Below are positions 22,498 to 32,735 of a stretch of 64,000 nucleotides of DNA, piece by piece. Source of the stretch: Strongyloides papillosus (taxonomy: Eukaryota > Nematoda > Chromadorea > Rhabditida > Strongyloididae). Below the pieces are notes generated by a model. It searched no databases. It worked only from the letters and a program-made list of their open reading frames with translations, and was not told where the DNA came from. Position 1 is the stretch's first letter; every line of letters starts with the position of its first letter. The position numbers were made by a program, and so were the translations under genes. The DNA is taken from contig SRSI01000011.1 of NCBI GenBank assembly GCA_005656395.1, forward strand, positions 124,001-188,000, in the 5' to 3' direction.

Positions 22498-23136
22498 ATG
22501 GCAGCAGACGGTAAAGATATCAAGGCCTTCATCTATGATATGGGTGGTGTATTAATGAAATATTCTAATGGAAAATTAATGGAATCTATCCAGAAACCTG
22601 AAGCCATTTTTGAAGATCAATTCGAAGCTCTCGAAACAGGGAAACTTAGCTTATGTGAATTTTTGGAAAAAGCCGGTGAAAATAATATTTTGAAACAAAA
22701 AATTGAGAAATTAGGAATTGTTGATGGAAATGTTGAAGATTTTGATAGTATTTTTGCAAAAATTATGGTCAGAGATGAGCATATTGGAAAATCTATTAAA
22801 GTGTTAAAAGAAAATGGCTACAAAATCGCTTTACTTACAAATAATTTCTATTATGATAAGATGAAATCAAAATCAACTATTGAGAAAGATTTAGATGATT
22901 TCGATGTAGTTGTTGAGTCATGTAGAGTAGGAATGCGTAAGCCAAATGCAGATATTTATGAATACACGCTTTCATTACTCAACTTACAACCTAATGAAGC
23001 TGTTTTCCTGGATGATTTAGAGGCAAATTGTAAAGGGGCTGAAAAAGTTGGCTTGAAAGCAATTCAAGTTAAAACAAATAGAATTGAAGAAGCAGTTAAA
23101 GAAATTGAAAGATTGACAGGATTATCCATTATATGA
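22498..23136 (+). CDS. HAD-like hydrolase 1 (ACAD10/sEH-N type)
   Basis: Single exon, 212 residues. HAD motifs in order: I YDMGGVL (nucleophile Asp near residue 14), II LLTNN, III Lys in GMRKP, IV FLDDLEAN. The second Asp of the usual DxD is Gly, a variant found in some HAD-IA members such as YihX-type phosphatases, so activity is possible but not assured. A helical cap lies between motifs I and II. The motif set resembles the HAD domains of ACAD10 and soluble epoxide hydrolase. Lies 331 bp after ETHE1 on the same strand and is followed by a paralog, so this is a tandem duplication. Substrate unknown. Confidence 0.85.
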   Translation: MAADGKDIKAFIYDMGGVLMKYSNGKLMESIQKPEAIFEDQFEALETGKLSLCEFLEKAGENNILKQKIEKLGIVDGNVEDFDSIFAKIMVRDEHIGKSIKVLKENGYKIALLTNNFYYDKMKSKSTIEKDLDDFDVVVESCRVGMRKPNADIYEYTLSLLNLQPNEAVFLDDLEANCKGAEKVGLKAIQVKTNRIEEAVKEIERLTGLSII

Positions 23137-23510
23137 GTAAATAAACATATGATAATGATATCTTCCCTCTTTTTACTGATTTTCTTAACTGATAGTGTAA
23201 TTTTGTTCTTTAACAGAGCAAATATTTAAATAAAGTAAAGATTTTAACTCTCATTAACAAATTGTAGAAGACCTTCAAAAATGTATACACCATATTAATT
23301 GATATTTGATGCGTTAAAACTATTTTTTTCTATTAAAGTATAATCATGTGTTATGCACATTTACTAATAATAATTTGAATTGATATTTTTTTACACTCAA
23401 ATAGAAGATTAAAAATTTGGTGTATTAATAATAGCGTATTTATTGCTACTCTATAGTTTTGTTTTGTTTATTTCAGTATAAATATTTTACAATTTTTCTA
23501 TAAAAATATT

Positions 23511-24143
23511 ATGTTTTGGAGAAGGAAATATAAGGCTTTTATTTTTGATATGGCTGGTGTTATTATGAAATATACGAACAGTCATGTAGCCGAGGATGCA
23601 CAAAATCCAGAATCTAATAATTTAATAGAGTATATGGAAGCACTAGAATTAGGATATTATAGTATTGAGGAATTAATAAAATTATTTCCTAGTAATCATC
23701 CATTAAAAATATTTGCTAGTAGTATTATAGACTCAAACGACCTTGAATCTGCCTCATTGATACTTTCGAAAGATGAACACTTCTCAAGGTGCATTAGGAA
23801 GTTACGCAAAAAAAAATACAAAATTGCTATGATTACTAATAATTTTTATATTGATAAAGAAAGAAAAAGAACTGTTCTTATCAAAGATATTTCTGATTTT
23901 AATGTTGTTGTTGAATCATGTAAAGTGGGTATGAGAAAACCTAATCCAGAGATTTATAAATACACGCTAGCACTACTTAATGTTAAACCGGAAGAGACAG
24001 TTTTTGTTGATGATTTAAAAATCAATTGTGACGGGGCTAATGCTATTGGAATTAAAACAATTCATGTGAAAGACGGTGACACAAAGTCTGCAGTTAGTGA
24101 AATCAAAAAGTTAACAAAAACTAAATGTTTCAAATTTTTGTAG
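23511..24143 (+). CDS. HAD-like hydrolase 2, tandem paralog
   Basis: Single exon, 210 residues, similar to the preceding gene over its full length. Motifs: I FDMAGVI, II MITNN, III GMRKP, IV FVDDLKINCDGA. The position after the nucleophile that is usually the acid Asp is Ala here. The N-terminus (MFWRRKYKAF) is shorter than in paralog 1, which starts MAADGKDIKAF. The strongest shared stretch runs from about FNVVVESCKVGMRKPN through motif IV. All four motifs are kept, so it is not a decaying copy; the cap region differs most, suggesting a changed substrate. Confidence 0.84.
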   Translation: MFWRRKYKAFIFDMAGVIMKYTNSHVAEDAQNPESNNLIEYMEALELGYYSIEELIKLFPSNHPLKIFASSIIDSNDLESASLILSKDEHFSRCIRKLRKKKYKIAMITNNFYIDKERKRTVLIKDISDFNVVVESCKVGMRKPNPEIYKYTLALLNVKPEETVFVDDLKINCDGANAIGIKTIHVKDGDTKSAVSEIKKLTKTKCFKFL

Positions 24144-24385
24144 GCCAAATACTTGCGCTATTAACTTAACTTTCATCTACTTCCTTTATTTTATTAAAGT
24201 TTATTGCATAATTGTTATAGTATTCTATATATTTTTTTATAAAACAACAAATGCAATAAATGATAAAAAAAAGTTTTTTTAACAATTTTAACTTTAACAA
24301 TATTATTAACCAATATTATCAGTTTAAAATGAACAACATTTTTGAACAGAAACATAAGATCTCCAGGTAAAAAAAAAGAAAGTCC

Positions 24386-25588
24386 TTATTGAGCAGCTTT
24401 GACTTTTTTGATTTTCAATCCTGTCTTCAACAATTGAGAAATCTCCTCATCAACAATTTCTTTTTCACATGTAACAGTATTATAGTCAAATGGTAAACCA
24501 GCAATCTTTGAAACACCTCCGGGAAGAATAAAAACGGTATATTTAAATTGGACAACGAATTCTCCATCCTTCTCATACATAACATGATGTGGTTCCATAA
24601 TTCCATGATTTGTACATTCCAAAACACCAACACGAGCCTTAACTTCATCATCCATAGCACGGATTGTGAATGGCATAGATCCAAATTTATTGTTGGCCTC
24701 ACTATAAAATGCACGTGAATTTTTCATTTTAAGAGCATATTGTTGCTCAGTTGATTTTTTGTAAACTGTTGTACGGGTATCCTTTAACTTCAATTTTCCA
24801 CTTCCAGTTGATACAAGGATATCAAGGGCAAAAACATCATATGGTTCAAATGAAACTTTTGCTACATGTTGTCTCTGTTCATCAGATGGATTTTGAACGA
24901 TTCCTTTACTTCCATGAATCTCATCTTGTTGTAATTGGTGAGATACCATATTTTCAACAAGAGTTACATCATAGTATTTAGCTATCTTCATCATTGTTTC
25001 ATTAACAGCATGAGAATCATATTGCCCAGTTGGTTTAACCATTCTCATTGCAGCTTCAAGGCATTTATTTGCTGCAACTAGGGCATTGGCAACTTTTCCA
25101 GTTACTTTATTTTGTTCACTTGCTCCAACAACAACTGTATGAGCAGCAGTGGCAATATAACCATCAAAATGAGTTCCAAGATCAATTTTTACAACATCCC
25201 CATCCTTCAGTATAACATCTGGATCACTATTTAATGGTGAAAAATGACAAGCGCAATTGTTTACAGATACACAAGTTGGCATAGCAATTCCTTTGTATGA
25301 ATTTTTACCTTTATGTAATTTTGAAGTGGCCTCAACAATGAAAGAATCTCCTAATTTACAAAGTTCTCTAGCAGAAGCTCCACTAACAGCACCTTTAATT
25401 ACGGCCTACAAAATTTATAATTAAAAATAACAATCAATTAGTGGAAAAAATACCTTAAGAGCATCATTTGTAATTGTAGCGGCATCACGGTATTTGTTGT
25501 TGACAGTATCATCATGTGGAGATACTTTCAATTCCTCTGGAGATTTGTGATCTTTACATTCAGATCCGCAACCGGCATGTGGAGCCAT
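24386..25588 (-). CDS. PA2G4: PA2G4/EBP1, methionine-aminopeptidase-like protein
   Basis: Exon 1 25454-25588 (45 codons, MAPHAGCGSECKDH...), 48-nt phase-0 intron, exon 2 24386-25405; 384 residues, close to the 394 of human PA2G4. Pita-bread fold signatures: MPTCVSVNNCACHFSP, DGDVVKIDLGTHFDGYIA, and the C-terminal KFKYTVFILPGG-like stretch, ending in a Lys-rich tail (LKIKKVKAAQ). In this family the aminopeptidase metal site is degenerate; the protein binds RNA, ribosomal subunits and ErbB3-type receptors and affects growth. Housekeeping gene; nothing odd seen. Confidence 0.93.
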
Positions 25589-27095
25589 ATTGAATTCTAA
25601 AAAAATTTGAAAACTTTAATTTTACACCATATATTTTTTAAATAGAAAACAACAGATACTTGATATATAAGTAATAATTAAATTAACTAGTAATTATTTA
25701 CAAAAAATATTTGTCGTGTAAGAAATTTGTTGTAAAAACGAATCTCCAAACAATTCTTCCCAGCACAAAATTATTACGGTGTAGAGAATACCTCTTCCAA
25801 AAAGAACAGTTTTAAAAAGAAGTTAAGTAGATACTTATGTCTCGTGTCCATTCAAGGTTAAAGGACATACTATCACATATTAATTTTTGAATTTAGGTGA
25901 TAAGAGTTTAGCAAACAATATAAAATAACTTTTTTTTATTTTTCAAAAACGAAATTCGTCTTTGGTTTCATGAATTTATAAAGTTTATAAAGATTTATTT
26001 TGTCAAGCATTTTTTATGATTTAAAGTTACATCAACATACTTTATTATTTACAAAAATAATAATATTTTTCCCCATGATGCTATCTTCATAATATTTAAT
26101 TTTAAAGACATTTGTAGTTTAAACTATCTTTCATCGATATAATCTTAAACATCAATAAATTGTCAACATATTATTTTGAAAGCCGCATATTTGTCACTTT
26201 AGTTTAAAAAATGTTTATTACAATAAATGTTCTTTTAAGAAGGTTTTAACATTTAATGAATTAATTTATAAAACACCTAATTAAACTTAGAATAAACTAT
26301 TCTTTTCAATAAAATTTATTTTTTTATTGGTAAAAGATTTAAATCACGGATATTAATTGATATAAAAAGTTTAAATTACTTTATCTACATTTTAAAGTCA
26401 TTGATAAAGTTTAAAAAAGAAGGATATCACATGTTTTAATATTTAGAACAATAAAAAAAAGTTTATGTGCCAGCTTGTACAAGATGTTATTAAAATTTCA
26501 TAATAACAAAATCATAAGACTTTTAAAAAACATCTTTCGTGAAACTTAATTAATAATATTCTAATATCTAATTAGTATAAAACAACAAACATCATTCTTT
26601 TCAGTGAACTTGATTATATCCTTTTTAATTTGTTGGTGTTTTAGTAAAATATAAGTTAATAGTACTTATTTTAACTGGTATTTATGGGAAACAATAGAAG
26701 ATATAATTAATTTTTTTAATCTAATTGATATATAGTCATAAACATTAACACATTTGATTCAGATAACGTGTAGAGGGTATATTTCTTCCCTAATTTCTTA
26801 AAAGAAAATTTATGTGACTATAGTAATGTTTTTTTAGAGACATTGATCTTAACATTATTATCGGAAAAAGTATCTCACAGTAAAACTTTCATTTAAATGT
26901 TTACTAGTCAAAACGATTAAAATGTCAATTAATTAAACTATAAATAACATGTTTTTAAAGTTCAGAAAATAGGAAAAAAAATCTTTTAAGAAACAAACAA
27001 ATTAAAATAACTTTTTCTTCGACTAAAAAAAGGAAAAGTCTCTAAATGATTTATTTAACTGATCAATAAACAAACGTAAAGTAAAAAGAATAATT
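25589..27095. other. Intergenic, 1.5 kb, nothing recognised
   Basis: Very AT-rich sequence between two minus-strand genes, holding the PA2G4 promoter region and the 3' flank of the uridine kinase gene. No ORF, RNA gene or clear repeat seen. Confidence 0.5.
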
Positions 27096-28463
27096 TCAAT
27101 CAAAATATTGATAAATTCCAGGTTTTAAAGCATCAATTTCACTCTTAAATTCAACATTCCTAACAATCATGTTTATATTAGGATAGGCATAAGCTATAGA
27201 TTTAGCTGCTCTATCAGACATCAATATCCCACAAATGTAAATGTCCTTTTCATTAACTTGATGATCAAGTAAAACACGAATAGCCATCAAAACAGATCCT
27301 GATGAGATTATTGGATCGAAAAGAAAACATTTACTTTTGTCGATATTTCTTGGGAGTGAACAAGTGTATAGTTCTGGAATGTTAGTTTGTTGTTGAATTT
27401 TAACAAGCATGTTTCCTTTTTGAATGTTATTTTTATAGAAGGAAGGTGAACTTTCAACGATTTCATGGGCAACAGTATAACTAATAACTGTGTTTGGTCT
27501 ATCAATAGATTTGAATTTCTCCAAACAAGACATCCCTATTTCATTCATTATTTCATTTGAAATTTCAACAAACTCATCCCTTGAAACCATGGATTTCTTG
27601 ATAATATTATAAACACCATTAACATTATATGGTTTTTCACTTGTAATTAAATTAGGGGGAAGTCCCGATGATAACACATTCTCTGGTAAATATATATTGT
27701 ATGGTATGGCTTTGTACATTTTACTACTACGATAACCTTTATCACTTAAAACAGATTCACATTTTTTAACAATAAAATTAGTGGCAACTTGACAAGCAGC
27801 ATGATCATTAGAATTATTGTTAACAACAATATCAGCATATGACTTAAATTCCTCACAATAAGTTTCATAAGCTGGTTTAACAAACTTCATGTATTGTGTA
27901 AGAACAGATTCAATTGTTCTCCCACGGAATTCTGTATCACGTTTGAGACGTCTTGCCAACCTGACATCTGCATCAGCATCCACGAAAACTTTTACATTCA
28001 TCATATCACGGAGTCTCTTATCACAGAATGCTAAGATTCCTTCAAAAATAATGACATCAGAGCCATAGTGAATTTTACTAGCAGTTTCGATACGAGAATG
28101 AGTTGTAAAGCAATATTGTGGTATTATGGCTGAATTTCCCTGTTTTAATTTATGAAGTGTATCAACAACAAGATCCATCTCTAAGGCATCAGGTACATCA
28201 AAATTATAATCATCATCCCCAGCAAGTTTCTTCTGTTCCGGAGTTAGTACTTTATAAAATGAATCCATAGAAACAATATTAACCCATGGAAGGCCCATGT
28301 CCGAAACGATGCTCGTGGCAACAGTTGTTTTCCCAGAAGAGGAACCTCCACAAATTCCAATTACGAAGGCTTCTGATTGTTTTTTACCAGTCTCATCAAA
28401 CCATGGAGGCCTTCCTTTAGTATAAATTTTCCTAGACATTGCTTCATCTAACTGACATTCCAT
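27096..28463 (-). CDS. UCKL1: Uridine kinase with UPRT-like domain (UCKL1 type)
   Basis: 455 residues from the first in-frame ATG (MECQLDEAMSRKIYTKG). The frame stays open further upstream to a TGA near 28,595 but has no other ATG, so the start is uncertain and an upstream exon is possible. GRPPWFDETGK then the Walker A motif GGSSSGKTT open the uridine kinase domain, with MDSFYKVL, the nucleoside-site region FTTHSR, FEGILAF and the lid R-rich stretch LARRLKRDTEFRGR. The second half is a UPRT-like domain (NTVISYTVAHEIVESSP..., CSLPRNIDKSKCFLFDPIIS with SGSVLMAIRVL). The layout matches UCKL1 proteins of pyrimidine salvage; the UPRT-like half is usually considered inactive in animals. Confidence 0.9.
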   Translation of the reverse strand: MECQLDEAMSRKIYTKGRPPWFDETGKKQSEAFVIGICGGSSSGKTTVATSIVSDMGLPWVNIVSMDSFYKVLTPEQKKLAGDDDYNFDVPDALEMDLVVDTLHKLKQGNSAIIPQYCFTTHSRIETASKIHYGSDVIIFEGILAFCDKRLRDMMNVKVFVDADADVRLARRLKRDTEFRGRTIESVLTQYMKFVKPAYETYCEEFKSYADIVVNNNSNDHAACQVATNFIVKKCESVLSDKGYRSSKMYKAIPYNIYLPENVLSSGLPPNLITSEKPYNVNGVYNIIKKSMVSRDEFVEISNEIMNEIGMSCLEKFKSIDRPNTVISYTVAHEIVESSPSFYKNNIQKGNMLVKIQQQTNIPELYTCSLPRNIDKSKCFLFDPIISSGSVLMAIRVLLDHQVNEKDIYICGILMSDRAAKSIAYAYPNINMIVRNVEFKSEIDALKPGIYQYFD

Positions 28464-29241
28464 GATATCGTCAAACTTAGATGTTGATGTTTGACGTTGT
28501 CTGATTACAGAGGAAATTTCTCTAGATTTTTGTAGCAAGTCATCTGTCTCTCCATTGCAATAGTTATCACAATCGTTAACAGTAATATTAGGAACTTTTC
28601 ACCCATATTTCCCTAATTAAAAACCCTAAAATTATAACAAATTATTATATTTATATAAATTTTTTTATAAATAAATAAATTTCTTATTTTCTGTGAATAT
28701 ATACCTATTAAATACATTTTTTTAAATGGATAATTTTATAGCAATAAATGTTACATCATTTAAGTTAATTAAAAGAGTGCAATATATGTAAGAAAGTGTA
28801 TATTGCTTGTATAACACTTTCCATCCATGTGAATATACATCGAAGTAGATGATAAAAGTATTTTAAAGAAAAAGCAAATATATTTTATTGCGTTTGAGAA
28901 TAGGCCATAAAATATTTTAAAAAGAAGTAGAATATTAAATATTTAATGTAAATATGTTTCTCTTCGATATCAAAATATTTCTAATCAAAATGAAACTCTT
29001 TTCTTAAATTTTATTTAAAAATAAAATCCCTATATCAATCAATGGAAACTACAAAAAAATTAAATAAAACAAAGTTTTCATAATATGCATCCCTTGCCGC
29101 TAAACAGTTTTTATTATTTACATTTAGTTCTTCCTCTTTCTTGGAAAGAAATTTTATTAATAATTTGGAAGATCATTTATTCGGATATTTCTTAATTTTT
29201 TTTAAGTGATATAATTTTTTAACTATATTTTTTAAAGAACA
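28464..29241. other. Divergent promoter region, UCKL1 and the small membrane gene
   Basis: An overlapping out-of-frame ORF starts at 28,606 on the minus strand (MGEKFLILLLTIVIT...), which could act as an upstream ORF for UCKL1 or be chance. The rest is AT-rich. Confidence 0.4.
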
Positions 29242-29481
29242 ATGCATCCTCTTATGGGCCGTCAAGCACCTCTTCCAGAATACAAGGGAGGAGTTTTTGG
29301 AACTTTTCAGTATATTTATGCACATCCACAATATTGGTAAGTTTTATTGATAACACCCTCAAAATAACAAAAAAATATAAATTTAAATTTTAGGGGATTA
29401 ACAAAAGGAATCGTTACTTTCGGTATTGGTGTCATATTAGCAAGAGCAATATCCCAGGAATACGCTAATCCAACTATTTAA
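29242..29481 (+). CDS. Small single-pass membrane protein, 60 residues
   Basis: Two exons, 29242-29336 and 29394-29481, 57-nt phase-2 intron. Sequence begins MHPLMGRQAPLPEYKGGVFG and has one membrane segment (GIVTFGIGVILARAIS) before a short tail. Size, a soluble N-terminus and a C-terminal helix ending LARAIS resemble TOM6 of the mitochondrial import pore (human LFAAGVWLARNLS), but similarity this short is only suggestive; another small mitochondrial subunit is equally possible. The splice sites (GTAAGT, TTTTAG) and the frame across the intron are good, so the gene itself is likely real. Confidence 0.75.
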
Positions 29482-29684
29482 ATTCTTTACAACATCTAGA
29501 TAATTAAATTTGTTAGTAAATATCTCGTTTTAACTTTTGTTGGGAAATATTATATCATAAAATGTGATTATTTTTGTTACATCATAAACAAACATTATTT
29601 TTTTAAAACATCTCTACCCGAAGATATGAAGAATATAAAAAAGTGAATTAATAAACATTTGATTTTTATTTACGATAAGATAAT

Positions 29685-30470
29685 TTAACTTTCAATTTGT
29701 TGCATTTCCGCCTTCTTCAACATAGCTTTCCTTTTTAATACATTTATTAATGCTGGTGGAGTGTCTGAAGTGGTGGCTTTCCTTCTCATCAAAGCTTCGA
29801 TAGTTTTATTTTTTGGTTTTTCTTTCTCGTTGCCATCATGATTTCTTGATGGTACGTCACCTCCACCTATAATAATTTCTGGTGTTGGAAAGTCATCGGC
29901 AGGTGATGTTTTCTCTACAGGTGCTGGACAAGGTACGATCAACTTATCATCTGATACTTCATCAATAGATGGTGGGACTGAATAACAACCTTCTTCTGCT
30001 TGAATCTCATAAACTCGTTTTTGGTGGAGAACTTTATTATTATCGGAGGAAGATCCTAAAAAGTATATGAATTAGATTTTTTTAAATTATACATCAAAGA
30101 TTAAAAAATAATAATACATACTGTTCCTTCTTAATGGATTTGAAAACCTTTTTTTACGAGGTCTTTTACGTGATCTCCTGTTATCTTCTTCATCTCCCAT
30201 ACATTTACCAATAATAAAACAAAGGAATAGGAAAAAAAGTATTCCTAAAATTAATAATATTAGTGCAGTGAATCCAGTTGTAGAGTTATGAGGTTTGTTA
30301 ATTCTCCCAACCATATAATTATCCCGATCATTGTGTTTGTTATTATTTAACAATGTATCATTTGGTAATGGAATAGGAATTGTTGGTGAATTTAGAATAA
30401 TACCACTTGATGATGGTGTTAAGGTAGAATTAATTTTGACGTTAGATGTAAATAATCTAGGATTTGACAT
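29685..30470 (-). CDS. Single-pass membrane protein, unknown family
   Basis: Exons 30122-30470 and 29685-30055, 66-nt phase-1 intron; 239 residues. The N-terminal ~75 residues are Ser/Thr/Asn-rich with several N-glycosylation sites (NSTL, NSTT), but there is no signal peptide. One membrane segment (FTALILLILGILFFLFLCFI) follows, then a strongly basic stretch (RRSRKRPRKKRF) typical of a cytoplasmic face, suggesting N-out/C-in type III topology. The cytoplasmic tail is acidic then Lys-rich (LKRKAMLKKAEMQQIES). Not recognised; converges with the small membrane gene at 29,481. Confidence 0.75.
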
Positions 30471-32735
30471 TTTACTTTCTTTAGTGAAAAGAATTATCCA
30501 TAATTTTTCTTTAATATGAGTAAATAAAAGTGCTAGATATCAAAAACCTTATATTTTTTTTCAAAGTATTTTACCAAAAATATCCAAAAAAAATATAAAA
30601 ATCTAAAATAAACATTTAATGTAAAAAAAATTGTTTTATAGTAAAATATTGAATGTTTTTAAATTATGTTGAGATAAAATAATTGAAATGTTTGGATTAA
30701 CCGTAAATGGGGATGGCGACATGTATAAGTTTAAGGAGAAAGAAGTAAAGTTTTAAAAATATATTGTTAAAATTGTTATAATACTATTAAAAATTAAGCT
30801 TGCTATTTGGGTATATGGTTAAAGAAATATGTTAAAAAATTACAACAAACATAGTGATAAATATTGAATTACTACAAATGTTTTATTATTTCATTTTCAC
30901 AGGTTACTGAATTGAACATTAACCGTGATTAATTTATATACATATAATTAAATATATTTTTAAAAAATTATGCACTTTCGCACTTTCATTTGCATTTATT
31001 CATTACTTTAATGAAAATAAGTTGAATATAACGTGGTACTATAAGATATTTTCCTTTTAAAAATGGAAAAAAACAAATTGTTTAAAAAAATAAAATGCTT
31101 TTAACAAAATGAGGACTATATATAAGGTAAAATGCTAACTACAATATGCAGATGTAAATTTAGAATTTTAATTATTTTTTCATAACCAAAATAAATTTAT
31201 TCATTAAGTAAAACGTACTTCATTTTATTGCTTTTTTATTATTATTAGATATATAAGGAAATTAAAAAGTTTAGCTTATTTCTGTTATTTTTAATTAAAC
31301 ACATATGAGAACAAAAATAGATTAAAATTCACCATTATAAGCATCATGAATGTACTTGTTTCATGTTTTAAATATGCATGGAAGTTTTCTTCTTTTTTAA
31401 TTGATTATTAATTTGTAGCAGTGAATACGTTATTGTTTTTGAATGCCAGTTTTATAGTTACGCAGAACGCAAATGCTTATAGTAAATTATTAGAATATTA
31501 ATGAAAATTAGTCATTAAAAATAATATATCCTTAGTATCATTTAACAAATTAAAAAATAAAATTTCCTTATTTGCATGTTTCCTCATTTTTCAAGCATCT
31601 CACTTAAGGGTATTGTGAATTTCAATTATTATTATGTTCCTTTTAACATTTTTCACTTGAAAATATAAATTAATTCAAATTTTATATTATATCAAATTAA
31701 TATGGAAAATAATATTTGGTTGTTATATTTATGTCAATTATGATAATAATTTTTATGTGCAAATGATCAATAATTTATTATAATTAATTAATTAGACATT
31801 CAGAAACTTTTAATGAAAAAAAATTTATTATATGTGGGTAGGAAAATAAATTTTTACAGCTGTTATCAGGTCAGATATACAAATTTTGCTACAAATAGAT
31901 GCGTCAGCTTGTCTTTTATACACAAATATAAAAGGGTGTGTAATGAAAAGTTTTATTTTAAAATAAAATCCCTTTCACTGTAATTAAAGATACTCATTAT
32001 CACGACAAAAATAGTAATAATGTATTGATAGTGGTAGCTGATTGTCAAGATCATCTTTTCTTCTATAACATTTTAACATCCTAAATGGATCAACGGACCA
32101 TGTTTGGAGGGATCATTGCCTGACCCAATTAAAGATTTCTTATTTATTTCTATCAATCTTCTATGTATAGTTAGTTAATAATAATTACAAATCAGTTTAT
32201 TTCTAGTATTTCATTTATCCTAACCAATTAACTCTAAACTTATAGATAAATGACGTATCAAAGTATAATGAATGATATAAATATCATTTCACTTTGATTG
32301 TTTCTGGATTTGTATAATATTTAACTAAGACAAAAGATATGTAATAAAGATATATCTTTGTTTTACTATTCCATAACATATTAGGTGAATTATCCATGTA
32401 AAAATGATTAATTTACTTTAAAAATATTTATACACATATCTTTATCCCCATTAAATGGTTAAAATTTACTATTTTTATATAATATAATTAAAAATTTTAA
32501 ATATTCTATTAAGATGGCATACAAATATTGTATGTCGAAAATATTTTTATCGTTAATTCCTTAATTTATTTATAAATTTTTGTCTACACAATAAAAATAT
32601 AATCAAGATTATTTCACAAAAAAGATTTTTAAACTAATTTAAAATAATGTTATTATTTCCAACTATTTTCAAAAATTAAAATTATTTTTTTAGATCTCCT
32701 AACTATAGTAAAGTACTTATATTATAAAGATCAGT
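30471..32735. other. Intergenic, 2.3 kb, nothing recognised
   Basis: AT-rich region between divergent genes. No ORF or clear repeat; presumably contains the promoter of the TSP1 gene. Confidence 0.5.
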
